Positions 1 to 11,274 are shown, counted from the stretch's first letter. The stretch: DNA of 64,000 bases from Amyelois transitella (GCF_032362555.1 NC_083531.1:1736001-1800000); one strand, 5' to 3'. Notes: generated from the letters alone by a model not told the origin. Made by a program: numbers and translations.

Positions 1-78
1 TAACACGAATCAAATGCCGTCTGACTTCCTCAACTTTAGCAGGGAAACCTTTTCCATATCATGGTCAGATCATAGTAA

Positions 79-340
79 GTGCCGTGTGGCTCCCGGCACC
101 AATACAAAAAAGAATAGGACCACTCCATCTCTTTCCCATGGATGTCGTAAAAGGCATACTAAGGGATAGGCTTACAAAGTTGGGATTCTTTTTTAGGCGA
201 TGGGCTAGCAACCTGTCACTAGTTGAATCTCAATTCTATCGTTAAGCTAAATAGCTGTACGTGGCCATTCAGTCTTTTCAAGACTATTGGCTCTGTCCTA
301 CCCGCAAGGGATATAGGCGTGACCATATGTATGTATGTAT
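79..340 (+). repeat. Family A SINE-like repeat
   Basis: Full copy: GTGCCG...CGGCAC hairpin head, AAAAAAGAATAGGACCACTC, body, CTACCCGCAAGGG tail and TATG run. The tail resembles the 3' end of the RTE-like LINE at 36172. Confidence 0.8.
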
Positions 341-525
341 CATAGTTAGGTACCTACAAATCCAGTTGCCTGATATAGTTACGGATTTTGGGTGAACTTT
401 TAATAATTGTTCACATCAAAGGTTCTTGCACCGAAGCTATAAAACAAATTAGGTAGGTTGCTGGTAATCGCGTATGATAGGGTGACCATGCTCTCTGGCA
501 TTACACGGAATCAATAAATCATATA

Positions 526-798
526 CATAAATACATACATATAATCACGTCTGTATCCCTAGCGGGGTAGACAGAGCCACCAGTCTTGAATAGACCGATA
601 AGCCACGTTCAGCTGTTTGGCTTAGTGATAGAATTTAGATTCAAATAGTGACAGGTTGCTAGTATATCGCCTAAAAGAAGAATCCCAAGTTTATACCTAA
701 GCCTATCCTTTAGTCACGTTTTACGACATCCACGTGGAAAGAGATGGAGTGGTCCTATTCTTTTTTCTATTGGTGCCGGGCACCAACACGGCACTAAA
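526..798 (-). repeat. Family A SINE-like repeat
   Basis: Full copy in reverse: CATA run first, hairpin head last. Confidence 0.8.
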
Positions 799-847
799 TA
801 AAATAATAGATTAAAACATTAATTGAATGTAGTTATAATACCTTAAC

Positions 848-1127
848 TAGCTGTGCCCGCGACTTCGTCCGCCTGGAATACTTATTTCGGGCATCATTGA
901 AGCCCTCAAGGATGAATAAATTTGCCCTTTTTTTCTCACATACCCATTATTTCTTTGCTCCTCATAGTTGCAGCGTGATGTTATATAGCCTAAAGCCTTC
1001 CTCGATAAACGGTCTATTCAAAGCAAAAAGAATTTTCAATTCGAACCAGTAGTTCCTGAGATTAGCGCGTTCAAACAAACAAACAAACAAACTCTTCCGC
1101 ATTTTATTATTAGTATAGATGTTTTCC
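848..1127 (-). repeat. Family C retroposon
   Basis: Starts CTAGCTGTGCCCGCGACTTC and ends with AAACAAACAAAC and ATTAGTATAGAT. This widespread lepidopteran short retroposon recurs seven more times in the window. Confidence 0.75.
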
Positions 1128-1130
1128 TTG

Positions 1131-1318
1131 GCGACTAAGGGATAGGCTTACAAACTTGGGATTCTTTTTTTAGGCGATGGGCTAGAAACCTGTCACTATT
1201 TGGATCTCAATTCTATCATTAAGCCAAATAGCTGAACGTGGCCGATCAGTCTTTTTAAGACTGTTGGCTCTGTCTACCCCACAAGGGATAAAGATATGAT
1301 TATATGTATGTATGTTAT
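1131..1318 (+). repeat. Family A repeat, 5'-truncated
   Basis: Begins in the body at GCGACTAAGGGATAGGCTTA and runs to the TATG end. It abuts the family C copy, so 5' truncation on insertion is likely. Confidence 0.75.
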
Positions 1319-1659
1319 AAAATGGGTAAGAACAAAAAACTGCTACATTACAAACCTTTTTAACAGAACGAAATCTGTCTGAATAATAGATTAAAACATT
1401 AATTGAATGTAGTTATTAATATCTAAATGTTTTCCTTTACCATGGACACCCTCCAAGCACGCGCATTGCCACATGGCCCGACTGAAACGACCTAAACTTT
1501 ATACTGAACTATATTAACGGCGTTTCACAAATAAACTCGCGCTTCCAAGGAAGTGAGCTTAATAAAATTTGTTATTTTTACCTGTAATTTAGTGCTGAAT
1601 TTATTTTCCCTCTCGTTCTCAACGACGCTCCATCAATCACGTCTTCAACGGTGACTAGA

Positions 1660-1905
1660 CGGCCTCTGTGGCGCAGCGGTAGTACGCTTGTCTGTGACAC
1701 CGGTGGTCCCGGGTTCGAATCCCGGCCAGGGCATGATGAGAAAAGAACTTTTTCTGATTGGCCTGCGTCTTGGATGTTTATCTATATAAGTATTTATTAT
1801 AAAAATATAGTATCGTTGAGTTAGTATCTCATAACACAAGTCTCGAACTCACTTCGAGGCTAACTCGATCTGTGTCATTTGTCACGTATATAATTATATA
1901 CTACA
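1660..1905 (+). repeat. tRNA-derived SINE (family B)
   Basis: Head resembles a tRNA with internal RNA polymerase III promoter: A box TGGCGCAGCGGTAGT and B box GGGTTCGAATCCC. The body contains CTGATTGGCCTG and GAGTTAGTATCTC, and the 3' end AATCTGTGT..TTTGTC. It is not a functional tRNA gene, since the same sequence recurs with the SINE body. Confidence 0.85.
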
Positions 1906-1936
1906 CGCCTCTTTCCCGGAGGGGTAGGCCGTGCCA

Positions 1937-2193
1937 GTGCCGTGTGGTTCCCGGCACCAATACAAAAAAGAATAGGACCACTCCATCTCTTTCTCACGAA
2001 TGTCGTAAAAGGCGACTAAGGGATAGGCTTACAAACTTGGGATTCTTTTTTAGGCGATGGACTAGCAACCTGTCGCCAGTTGAATCTCAATTCTATTATT
2101 AAGCCAAACAGCTTAACGTGGCTTATCAGTCTTTTTAAGACTGTTGGCTCTGCCTAACCCGCAAGGGATATAGACGTGATTATATGTATGTAT
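1937..2193 (+). repeat. Family A SINE-like repeat
   Basis: Full copy; a short RTE 3' end (CCCGGAGGGGTAGGC, minus orientation) lies directly before it at 1905-1930. Confidence 0.8.
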
Positions 2194-2264
2194 ATATTTA
2201 TTATACAGGGACGACAGTCAAGAAGAGACTGAAAGGCCACGATCAGATGTACCGCTCGTGACAA

Positions 2265-2390
2265 CATCACTAACTTCAAACAACAACTGTCAGCCATCGC
2301 GAAGTAAATGACGCGCTCAGCCAATGGCAGCGAAGAATCTAAATCGCGATTACGAAGATTTCACGAATTTCAATTCGTTCACTTAACACT
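2265..2390 (+). repeat. Fragment of the solo-LTR family
   Basis: Shares GACGCGCTCAGCCAATGGCA and AAATCGCGATT with the LTR at 15393-15656. Confidence 0.6.
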
Positions 2391-2616
2391 CAACTCTCCT
2401 CCTAACTACACCTATTACAAAGTATTCCTAACACTCAACAAGAACACACCCTCTTTTCCAAAACTGGTTAGCAAAATTAATAAATTAGATAACTAATACT
2501 ACAATTAAGTAGGTACCTACCTACGAAGACTCCTAACACTCAACAAGAATTCACTACACGTCCTCCCACCACCATCTCCTGAAAGAGGTATCCCGAATAT
2601 ATAAGCCTATCAACTA

Positions 2617-2697
2617 TTCGCCTTTTTCGACATCCATGGGAAAGAGATGGAGTGGTTCTATTATTTTTTCTATTTGTGCCGGGAACCACACGGCACA
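2617..2697 (-). repeat. Family A repeat, head fragment
   Basis: Only the head and hairpin end remain. Confidence 0.65.
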
Positions 2698-3004
2698 CGG
2701 AACCTTTTTCATTGTTGTCACTATATAGTTATCTTGAAATTCCGTTTAAATATTTAATGAAAGAAAGACACACCTTTCTTCAAAGTAGGTAAGCAACAAA
2801 ATACCTACAAAAACATATGTACGAGTATGTTTAATTTATTCAAAAATTTACCACCAGATAGATACCAATTTATGTACTTACATTATATTATTTGCGCAAA
2901 TGTTTTCCTGTATAATATTGTTTTTTTCAATTGCGTCACTTATCTACCTAATTTATTTATTTCGCTAACCACCTTTAGAAAAGGGGGTGTGTTCCCACAT
3001 ACAT

Positions 3005-3197
3005 CCTACTACTATTATAAAGGCGAAAGTTTGTATGGATGTTTGTTACTCTTTCACGCAAAAACTACTGAACCGATTACCATGAAATTTGGTATGTAGG
3101 TAGCTGAAGACCCAGAATAACACATAGGCTACTTTTTATCCCAGAGTTCCCGCGGGATTGATAGGGTTTCCATGCGGACGAAGTCGCGGGCGGCTGC
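3005..3197 (+). repeat. Family D retroposon
   Basis: Contains CTACTGAACCGATTACCATG and ends GCGGACGAAGTCGCGGGCGG. Other copies lie at 23258 and 50465. Confidence 0.7.
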
Positions 3198-3435
3198 CTA
3201 ACACTAAATTCGGGAAAGAGGCGAGATTTTGTGTTCATTTGACAAGTTCCTGTCGTGACGTGTGGGAGAGTATGCCTCTAAAGTCCCAGGTTTGATGCCT
3301 GATCGGGTTAGGTATGAAAATTTCCATTTTGTCCTTAAGTTAGGAACTGATTATGGGATGTATAAATTCATATATCACACACGACATAATTTCTGAGTAT
3401 CCCTTATTGAGTAGACAAAGACAGTAGTCACAAGT

Positions 3436-3590
3436 CAATACACACATACAATCACGTGTATATCCCTTGCGGGGTAGACAGATTTAACAGTCTCGAAAAG
3501 ACCAATAGGCCACGTTCAGCTGTTTGGCTTAGCGATAGAATTGAGATTCAAATAGTGACAAGTTGCTAGCCCATCGGCTTAAACAAGATT
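3436..3590 (-). repeat. Family A repeat, 3' half
   Basis: CATA end and body; the head is missing. Confidence 0.7.
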
Positions 3591-3799
3591 ATATAATTAT
3601 AATGTACTTGTAAGTACTTACTAGCGACCCGCCCCGGCTTCGAACCGGTATCATTTATAGTTATAACCCTTCCCCAGGAAACCCTCTTTAAAATATTTCA
3701 AACAGGAACATAATCCGCCAACAACTTACCGAGATTGGCGCTTACTTAAAGACAAGAAATAAATTATAATTGATTAGTTTTTACTCGCAGCTTCGCCCG

Positions 3800-4005
3800 C
3801 GTGAATTTAGCGCCATCTACAGAAAGCTAAGAATTTAAAGTTATAACAAAAAAAAAACGGCAAAATTAACACTACCTACAAAAAGCGGCGAATTAAACGC
3901 CATGTCCAAATAGCGACGAATTTAGCGCCATTTACGAAAAAACTACAAAATTTGCACCACCTACAAAAAGCGGCGAATTAAACTAGTTTAGCGCTACCAA
4001 CAATA
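3800..4005 (+). repeat. Degenerate tandem repeat
   Basis: CCTACAAAAAGCGGCGAATT occurs exactly at 3875 and 3960, 85 bases apart, among diverged units built on TTTAGCGCCAT. Copy number is low and origin unknown. Confidence 0.6.
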
Positions 4006-4359
4006 GTATACAGGTTTTCTATGTCCTTCTACATACAATACAATAACAATTTAATGCATCACAAAAAATTACAGCAAATTCACAATGGTGTATTAAAAAC
4101 GTAAAAGAAAATGGCGGCCTTATCACTAAAAGCGATTTCTTACAGGTAACCTGTAAATTGTGTATTAAACTCCAGACTCTTAATTATATAATATATACGT
4201 GATATTTCAAGATTAATTCAAAAATTCTTAGCATTTATGATACCTATTATACTTGGGAACGCGATAGTTGGGATCAGTTTGAAAATCAAAAACTCTCTTC
4301 GGCGCCATCTTGAAGAAAATGTCAAAAACGATATTTGTTTTCCGAAAAAAATTACACGA

Positions 4360-4627
4360 AGTGCCGTGTGGTTCCCGGCACCAATACAAAAAAGAATAGG
4401 ACCACTATCTCTTTCCCATGGATGTCGTAAAAGGCGACTAAGATTTGGCTTATAAACTTGGGATTCTTTTTTAGGCGATGGGCTAGCAACCTGTCACTAT
4501 TTGAATGTCAATACTATCATTAAGCCAAATAGCTGAACGTGGCCATTCAGTCTACTCGAGACTGTTGGCTCTGTCTACCCCGCAAGGGATATAGACGTGA
4601 CCGTATGTGTATGTATGTATGTATGTA
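4360..4627 (+). repeat. Family A SINE-like repeat
   Basis: Full copy about 160 bases upstream of the sericin A TATA box. Confidence 0.8.
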
Positions 4628-4784
4628 AAAAATTACACGCGTGCTGAACCCACGTATATTAAATGATTATTATGATTATTTAGTTAATAATGAAATTGGT
4701 AGATTCCAACGTTTGTACAGATGTTGGATATTCAGTTTGTCACATTCGATATAATTATGTTTGTTTTGGTAACCGTATATCGGG

Positions 4785-4791
4785 TATATAA
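4785..4791 (+). promoter_or_regulatory. TATA box of sericin-like gene A
   Basis: TATATAA lies 40 bases before the ATG at 4825. This leaves a 5' UTR of about 10 to 15 bases if transcription starts about 30 bases downstream, a compact layout that sericin-like gene B repeats. A strong TATA element fits highly expressed silk genes; tissue specificity is inferred. Confidence 0.65.
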
Positions 4792-4824
4792 GCTAGTAAT
4801 GTCACAGTACCACTAAATACAACC

Positions 4825-7800
4825 ATGAGGTACTTCGCGCTATTAGCCCTTGTGGTAAGTATAAGGATTTATTTTATTTTTTAATTCCTTTATTTAAATC
4901 TTAATTCGATTTTTAAGTTTTTCTTGAAAATCTACTTTAGTAGTAATTCGTCCCGTATATAAAAAAAATATAAAAAATATTTAAAATTGAAGAAAATAAT
5001 AACACTTTGGTTTTTGGACCACTTTATCTTTTTTCGTAAGAGATACCTAAGGGATAAAGCACTCTAGTTACGTGTAACAACCATGATCAAAATTTGGGTT
5101 AAGATACTCTATAAACAAGGTCAGGGAAGTCAAAAATCTTTTGAATAACCTGACCTGCTTCGGTTTCCCGCAGATGTCGTAAGACAGCTTATCTCTTAAT
5201 TGCCTTTTACGACATCCATTGGAAGAGGATGGAGTGGTGTTATTCTCTTTTCATTGGTGCCAGGAACCACACGGCATAATGTTATTTTAATGGTTTTTTT
5301 TTTCAGGCTTTCGTAGCCGTCTCTGCGTATCCATGTAAGTATTCTGATTATATATTCCTGGACTTAGATTGGTATTGTCGTGTAGTTACCGGCAGAATAG
5401 TATAAATTCGTGGAAAAATATAAGCCAAACAGAACTAATTTAACCAAAAAAATACATTACTAAGCGTGAGTTCGGACTAACCTTTGGCTTACAGAGATCA
5501 GAGTTAGAAACATTGTTAAGCCTTCAAAGCTACATTAGTTGAACTTAATGCTAATAACATAACACGTTATGAGAAATACTGAGCAGTCGCTCTATAGAAT
5601 AGTTACTTCGACAAATCATCTTTTGGTCGTAGTCAGAAGGCATATAAATAAATAAATATATGTGACAGATAAAACAGATTGAGTTAGCCTCGAAGACTTC
5701 GAGACTTGTGAAAAAGTTCGTTTCTTATCATGCCGTGGCCGGGATTCGAGCCCGGGACCTCCGGTGTCACAGACAAGCGCACTACCGCAGCGCCACAGAG
5801 GCTGTCATTTTTCCATGGGGGGTGACGTACGTAGACCTAGACGAACGTATCTTGATCAAATTAAGGACGTCCTGGTAAAGGGTCAGGTCAAAAGTACCCG
5901 AAACCGCCGAGCTTGCATGAAGAGAGTTATGAATGTGGATGAAGCGAAGGAAATATGCAGAGATCGTGGCAAGTGGAAAGAGGTAGTCTTTGCCTACCCC
6001 TCCGGGAAAGAGGCGTGATTTGAGGCAGCGGCCCGTTGATGCTATCCGTGATGATCTACTGCGGCAGTCTCCCGTCCGTAGAAATGCAAGATCTCGGCAT
6101 TCCTCATCATACACCAAAAAGGTTCTATATTAATGAGAGACTGAACAGACTCAACGGAATCATATTTGCCAAAACACTTCAGGCATCCCGAAGCGCTGAG
6201 CCTGATAGTTGGAAATTTGTTTGGACAAAAGGAGGAAAGGTGTTTGCTAGGCGCACGGCTTCTTTAAAAGCCTACCCCTTAGTCGCCTTTAACGGCATCT
6301 GCTCCTTCCCATGGATGTCATAAAAGGTAGTGGAAATAGGCACAATTATGTAGTGCAGCTTTTACCTTAACTCAAATAAAGTTCCCCTTTAAAGGTAAAA
6401 CGGTCTACGAAGGTCAGACGGGAGACGCTTCGTGTAGAAACCTGACTTTCCCAGAGAGACGATTCGTGTAGAAACCGGACTCTCTGGGAGAGTCAGGTTT
6501 CTACACGAAGCGTGGTGGTGGTGATCATGGTCAAATACCATTAATGACGGCGTAAAGAAAGAGAGACGTCTTTACTCGTATAAGGAACTTTGTGAGGTTA
6601 ATGTCAAATGTACCCAGATCTTCTGATTAAACAACAAACTTGTGCTTTCGTTTACAGCCAGGTCGGTGGAGTCCTCATCTCCAATCTTGGAGTCGGAGTC
6701 GTCTTACAGCAGCAGCTCCAGCTCCAGCGCTGCCCAAGCTGAGTCCTTCTCGTCCAGCCGTAAGTCATACATACATATGGTCACGTCTATATCCCTTGAG
6801 GGGTAGACAGAGCCAACAGTCTTGAAAAAACTGAATGGCCACGTTCAGCTATTTGGTTTAATGATAGAATTGTGATTCAAATAGTGACAGGTCGCTAGCC
6901 CATCGCCTAAAAGAAGAATCCCAAGTTTGTAAGCCTATCCCTTAGTCGCCTTTTACGACATCCATGGGAAAGAGATGGTATGGTCCTATTCTTTTCTGTA
7001 TTGGTGCCGGGAACCACACGGCACAATTAAGTTACACGTAAGTCATTGTGTCTGTATATTTGTTTGAAATACTTTGTTACTACGAGATAGACCAAAGTAG
7101 TTGAAGTGAAAGACATGGTTTTGTCCGCCCTTCAGACATACATATATATATTCACGCCTCCATTCCTTACGGGGTAGACGGAGCCAACAGTTTCGCAAAG
7201 ACTAAAATGCCACCTTGAGCTGTATGGCATAATGATGGAATTGAGATTCTAATAGTGACAGGTTTCTAGACGATCGCTTACAAGAGGAATCTCAAGTTTA
7301 TAAGCCTATCCCTTAGTCGCCTGTTACGACATTCGTGGGAATGATATGGAGTGGTGGTTCCATTCTAAAGTGCTGGGAACCGCACGGTTTATATGTCTTC
7401 CGATCGTAAAAAAAATGTAAATAAAATGTCTGTAATGACATGCTTCTAGGATTTATTACAAAGGCCTTTACATCATCAAAGCGAATTCGTTATACTTACT
7501 CACTTAAACACTGAAACTTCCATTGTAGTAGCAAAAAGGGGTAAGCCTTATTACGGCTGACTCTCTCTCTCTCAGGGGGCATCAGAAAATATAGTCCCGG
7601 TCCTGTCTATCCATAAAAAAATTCCTCTGGCGTGATTTTCAGGACCGCGGGTTAGACTGGCATTCTTCCATTCATAGACGGTCCTTGGTATTTCTCTCAT
7701 GAATGAAATCTTTTTGAATTTGTATACTGCATATGGGGTCCATCTTGCGTGGAGCAAATATCATTAGCAAGGCTTCATATCTTCTTAGCGAGTTTGCAGC

Positions 7801-10800
7801 GGCTAGTGTCAATTCAGGCACTTTTTTAAGACAACCAAGATAATAGCTGAAGGCTTTTGTTTACCACGTAGGAGAGGGCTAGTCGTGTTTCCAAATGCCT
7901 TCATTCTTCTTCCAAATGGCGTTAGTCCTGGATATACGCTCACCTCTCTGGAAAAGCGACTCCCGTCTAACCTCCGCACTGCAATCTTTGCAAAAAAACC
8001 TAACCTGTATTGGATCATGGTAAAAGCTTCAATAAGTGCCTTATCCCAAATTCTTACTTGACAAATTTTTATTACAGAATACAGTAGCAGTTCCGATGGT
8101 TCAGAAAGCTCATCATCAAGTTCGAGCGAATCGAGCCAGAGCGCTTCGCAACAAGCCCAGGAAAGCTCAAGCAGCTCCAGTTACTCAGATGGCTCTTCTT
8201 CTAGCCAAAGTTCTGAGAAGAAATCGTCAAGCGCCAGCGCTTCCAAAAGCGCATCGTCTTCTATCAGCAAAAAGAGCCTTTCGATCGGGAAGAAGAAGCT
8301 TGGACATGGATTGATTATTGGTGGACCAGGCCCAGTTGTTCCAGGCGGACCGTGTGAAGGAGGTTCTGGTAGTTCTAGTGGCAGTTCCAGCTCTTCTGGC
8401 TCAAGCTCTGGTTCAAGCAGCGGTTCCCACAGCGGCTCTAACAGCGGATCACACAGCGGCTCTAACAGCGGATCACACAGCGGCTCTAAAGGTGGTTCAC
8501 ACAGCGGCGCTAACAGCGGATCCCACAGCGGCGCTAACAGCGGATCACACAGCGGCTCTAACAGCGGATCACACAGCGGCTCTAACAGCGGGTCACACAG
8601 CGGCTCTAACAGCGGATCACACAGCGGCTCTAAAGGTGGTTCACACAGCGGCTCTAAAGGTGGTTCACACAGCGGCGCTAACAGCGGATCCCACAGCGGC
8701 GCTAACAGCGGATCACACAGCGGCTCTAACAGTGGTTCACACAGCGAATCACACAGCGGCTCTAACAGCGGATCACACAGCGGCTCTAACAGCGGATCAC
8801 ACAGCGGCTCTAACAGCGGATCACACAGCGGCTCTAACAGCGGATCACACAGCGGCTCTAACAGCGGATCACACAGCGGATCACACAGCGGATCACACAG
8901 CGGCTCTAACAGCGGATCACACAGCGGCTCTAAAGGTGGTTCACACAGTGGATCCCATAGCGGCGCTAACAGCGGATCACACAGCGGCTCTAACAGCGGA
9001 TCACACAGCGGCTCTAACAGCGGATCACACAGCGGATCACACAGCGGATCACACAGCGGCTCTAACAGCGGATCACACAGCGGCTCTAAAGGTGGTTCAC
9101 ACAGTGGATCCCACAGCGGCGCTAACAGTGGTTCACACAGCGAATCACACAGCGGCTCTAAAGGTGGTTCACACAGCGGCTCTAACAGCGGATCACACAG
9201 CGGCTCTAACAGCGGATCACACAGCGGCTCTAACAGCGGATCACACAGCGGCTCTAACAGCGGATCACACAGCGGCTCTAAAGGTGGTTCACACAGTGGA
9301 TCCCACAGCGGCGCTAACAGTGGTTCACACAGCGAATCACACAGCGGCTCTAAAGGTGGTTCCCACAGCGGCTCTAACAGCGGATCACACAGCGGCTCTA
9401 ACAGCGGATCACACAGCGGCTCTAAAGGTGGTTCACACAGCGGCGCTAACAGCGGATCCCACAGCGGCGCTAACAGCGGATCACACAGCGGCTCTAACAG
9501 CGGATCACACAGCGGCTCTAACAGCGGATCACACAGCGGCTCTAACAGCGGATCACACAGCGGCTCTAACAGCGGATCACACAGCGGCTCTAAAGGTGGT
9601 TCACACAGCGGATCCCACAGCGGCGCTAACAGTGGTTCACACAGCGAATCACACAGCGGCTCTAACAGCGGATCACACAGCGGCTCTAACAGCGGATCAC
9701 ACAGCGGATCCCACAGCGGCGCTAACAGCGGATCACACAGCGGCTCTAACAGCGGATCACACAGCGGCTCTAACAGTGGATCACACAGCGGCTCTAACAG
9801 CGGATCACACAGCGGCTCTAACAGCGGATCACACAGTGGCTCTAAAGGTGGTTCACACAGCGGATCCCACAGCGGCGCTAACAGTGGTTCACACAGCGGA
9901 TCCCACAGCGGCGCTAACAGTGGTTCACACAGCGGATCCCACAGCGGCGCTAACAGTGGTTCACACAGCGGATCCCACAGCGGCGCTAACAGTGGTTCAC
10001 ACAGCGGATCCCACAGCGGCTCTAAAGGTGGTTCACACAGCGGTAGTGGATCCCAATCTGGAAGCAGCTCTGGCTCAAGCAGCGGCAGCCAATCTGGAAG
10101 CAGCTCTGGCTCAAGCAGCGGCAGCCAATCTGGAAGCAGCTCTGGCTCAAGCAGCGGCAGTCAATCAGGAAGCAGCTCTGGCTCAAGCAGCGGCAGCCAA
10201 TCTGGAAGCAGCTCTGGCTCAAGCAGCGGCAGTCAATCTGGAAGCAGCTCTGGCTCAAGCAGCGGCAGCCAATCTGGAAGCAGCTCTGGCTCAAGCAGCG
10301 GCAGTCAATCAGGAAGCAGCTCTGGCTCAAGCAGCGGCAGTCAATCAGGAAGCAGCTCTGGCTCAAGCAGCGGCAGCCAATCTGGAAGCAGCTCTGGCTC
10401 AAGCAGCGGCAGTCAATCTGGAAGCAGCTCTGGCTCAAGCAGCGGCAGCCAATCTGGGAGCAGCTCTGGCTCAAGCAGCGGCAGTCAATCTGGAAGCAGC
10501 TCTGGCTCAAGCAGCGGCAGTCAATCAGGAAGCAGCTCTGGCTCAAGCAGCGGCAGTCAATCAGGAAGCAGCTCTGGCTCAAGCAGCGGCAGCCAATCTG
10601 GAAGCAGCTCTGGCTCAAGCAGCGGCAGTCAATCTGGAAGCAGCTCTGGCTCAAGCAGCGGCAGCCAATCTGGAAGCAGCTCTGGCTCAAGCAGCGGCAG
10701 TCAATCAGGAAGCAGCTCTGGCTCAAGCAGCGGCAGTCAATCAGGAAGCAGCTCTGGCTCAAGCAGCGGCAGCCAATCTGGAAGCAGCTCTGGCTCAAGC

Positions 10801-11175
10801 AGCGGCAGCCAATCTGGAAGCAGCTCTGGCTCAAGCAGCGGCAGTCAATCAGGAAGCAGCTCTGGCTCAAGCAGTGGATCCCAATATGAAAGCAGCAGTT
10901 CCTCTTCATCCCAAAGCCAATCGTCATCCCAATCTAGCCAATCCGCTAGACAGAGCGAATCAGTCAGCCAATCAGGTGGCAAGACCGTTCAGTCATCAAG
11001 TCAGTCCAGCCAATCAGCGAGCGCAGCTAATCAGGCGTCCAGCCAATCACAGAGCTCCAGTGAATCAAGCGCCGACGGTTCCTCATATTCGAGTAGCTCA
11101 TACGAAAGCGAATCTTCTTCAGCTTCCTCATCTTATTCAGAATCTTCCTCGTCTTCTTACACCGAAGACTGCTAG
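4825..11175 (+). CDS. Sericin-like gene A: Ser/Gly/His-rich secreted silk protein
   Basis: Exons 4825..4854, 5307..5334, 6658..6759 and 8078..11175 join to 1085 aa; all junctions are GT-AG and the phases agree (0, 1, 1). Exon 1 plus exon 2 encode a signal peptide, MRYFALLALV then AFVAVSAYP, probably cut after VSA. Exon 3 is Ser-rich with a few Glu. Exon 4 encodes, in order, a Ser-rich stretch, a short Lys-rich segment with GKKKLGHG and GGPGPVVPGGPCEGG (about residues 110-155), a GSHSGSNS array (about 170-705), a GSQSGSSSGSSS array (about 710-988) and a Ser/Gln/Tyr C terminus ending in TEDC. Sericins are the hydrophilic glue coating fibroin filaments; tiny signal-peptide exons and one huge repeat exon are typical of the family. 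The protein is unusually rich in His. Many sericins are rapidly evolving, so orthology to a named sericin cannot be assigned. A non-silk mucin-like coat protein is the alternative. Confidence 0.88.
5204..5276 (-). repeat. Family A repeat, head fragment in sericin A intron 1
   Basis: Head end only, about 30 bases before the exon 2 acceptor. Confidence 0.65.
5655..5802 (-). repeat. tRNA-derived SINE (family B), internally deleted
   Basis: Reverse-strand A and B boxes and 3' end present; the middle of the body is missing. In sericin A intron 2. Confidence 0.8.
5816..6020 (+). pseudogene. RTE-like LINE, 3' end fragment
   Basis: Codes RRTYLDQIKDVLVKGQVKST and the terminal CRDRGKWKEV..YPSGKEA of the element at 36172. 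Directly adjoins the tRNA-derived SINE. Confidence 0.8.
6033..6275 (+). pseudogene. Retroelement ORF1-like fragment
   Basis: An open stretch codes NERLNRLNGIIFAKTLQASR and SWKFVWTKGGKVFARR. A W-x-K-x-G-K-x-x-x-R pattern after a helical segment resembles the region near the end of LINE ORF1 proteins of insects. Assignment is from memory of the pattern, so modest. Confidence 0.4.
6425..6513. repeat. Long near-perfect hairpin in sericin A intron 2
   Basis: Arms 6425-6456 and 6482-6513 are 32 bases each with one mismatch. The 25-base loop carries a third, direct partial copy (GATTCGTGTAGAAACC) of the arm. No other copy of the arm exists in the window. Confidence 0.85.
6765..7025 (-). repeat. Family A SINE next to the sericin A exon 3 donor
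   Basis: The CATA end begins right after the GTAAGT donor at 6760-6765. Full copy. Confidence 0.82.
7134..7392 (-). repeat. Family A SINE-like repeat in sericin A intron 3
   Basis: Full but diverged copy. Confidence 0.75.
7393..8077. other. Rest of sericin A intron 3
   Basis: No recognised element. Minus-strand frames at 7572 and 7809 have no splice or family support. The exon 4 acceptor ends at 8077. Confidence 0.5.
8425..10035 (+). repeat. His-rich 24-bp tandem array in sericin A
   Basis: In-frame array coding mainly GSHSGSNS, with GSHSGAN, GSHSGSKGG and GSHSES variants and 12-bp half units. Variants recur in blocks (for example SKGG, then SHSGAN), which indicates higher-order duplication of several units at once. 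Every unit carries at least one His, and the SKGG variant adds a Lys at irregular intervals. Confidence 0.9.
10045..10880 (+). repeat. 36-bp tandem array (GSQSGSSSGSSS) in sericin A
   Basis: About 23 near-identical 36-bp units code GSQSGSSSGSSS. Only a few synonymous or single-base changes separate units (TCTGGA versus TCAGGA, CAGCC versus CAGTC). The same 36-mer occurs on the opposite strand in sericin-like gene B near 38400-38600. Confidence 0.92.
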
Positions 11176-11274
11176 ATGACTCGTCGAGGTTGTGTTTGTA
11201 TTTGTACAAAATCACATAACACGAAAGTTCTCACTGTCAACCGAGCGCGATTATTGTATTGAAATGTGTTTGCA

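Larger units (their letters stand above)
1..4784. other. Intergenic region filled with retroposon copies
   Basis: No gene is visible. The stretch holds family A repeats, one tRNA-derived SINE, one family C copy, one family D copy, a fragment of the solo-LTR family and a short degenerate tandem repeat, listed separately. The small reading frames here lie inside these repeats or in AT-rich DNA without splice or promoter support. The last 40 bases lead into the sericin A promoter. Confidence 0.7.

Noticed and set aside
1660-1735. Functional tRNA gene
   Set aside because: The tRNA-like head recurs five more times with the same non-tRNA body, so it is a SINE. The 60155-60269 sequence is also part of a repeat body.
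2827-3099. 90-codon frame
   Set aside because: Runs from AT-rich DNA into a family D retroposon; no splice or family support.
8425-10880. CRISPR-like regular repeats
   Set aside because: Repeats are in-frame coding units with no unique spacers, in a eukaryotic gene.
10022-10927. Minus-strand Cys-rich repeat frame (CRCLSQSCF)
   Set aside because: Antisense shadow of the 36-bp array.
8318-11179. 953-codon open frame overlapping sericin A (ALTADHT and LEAALAQAAA repeats)
   Set aside because: Out-of-frame shadow of the tandem array. No signal peptide exon joins to it, and the Ser-rich frame continues from exons 1-3 with correct phase.
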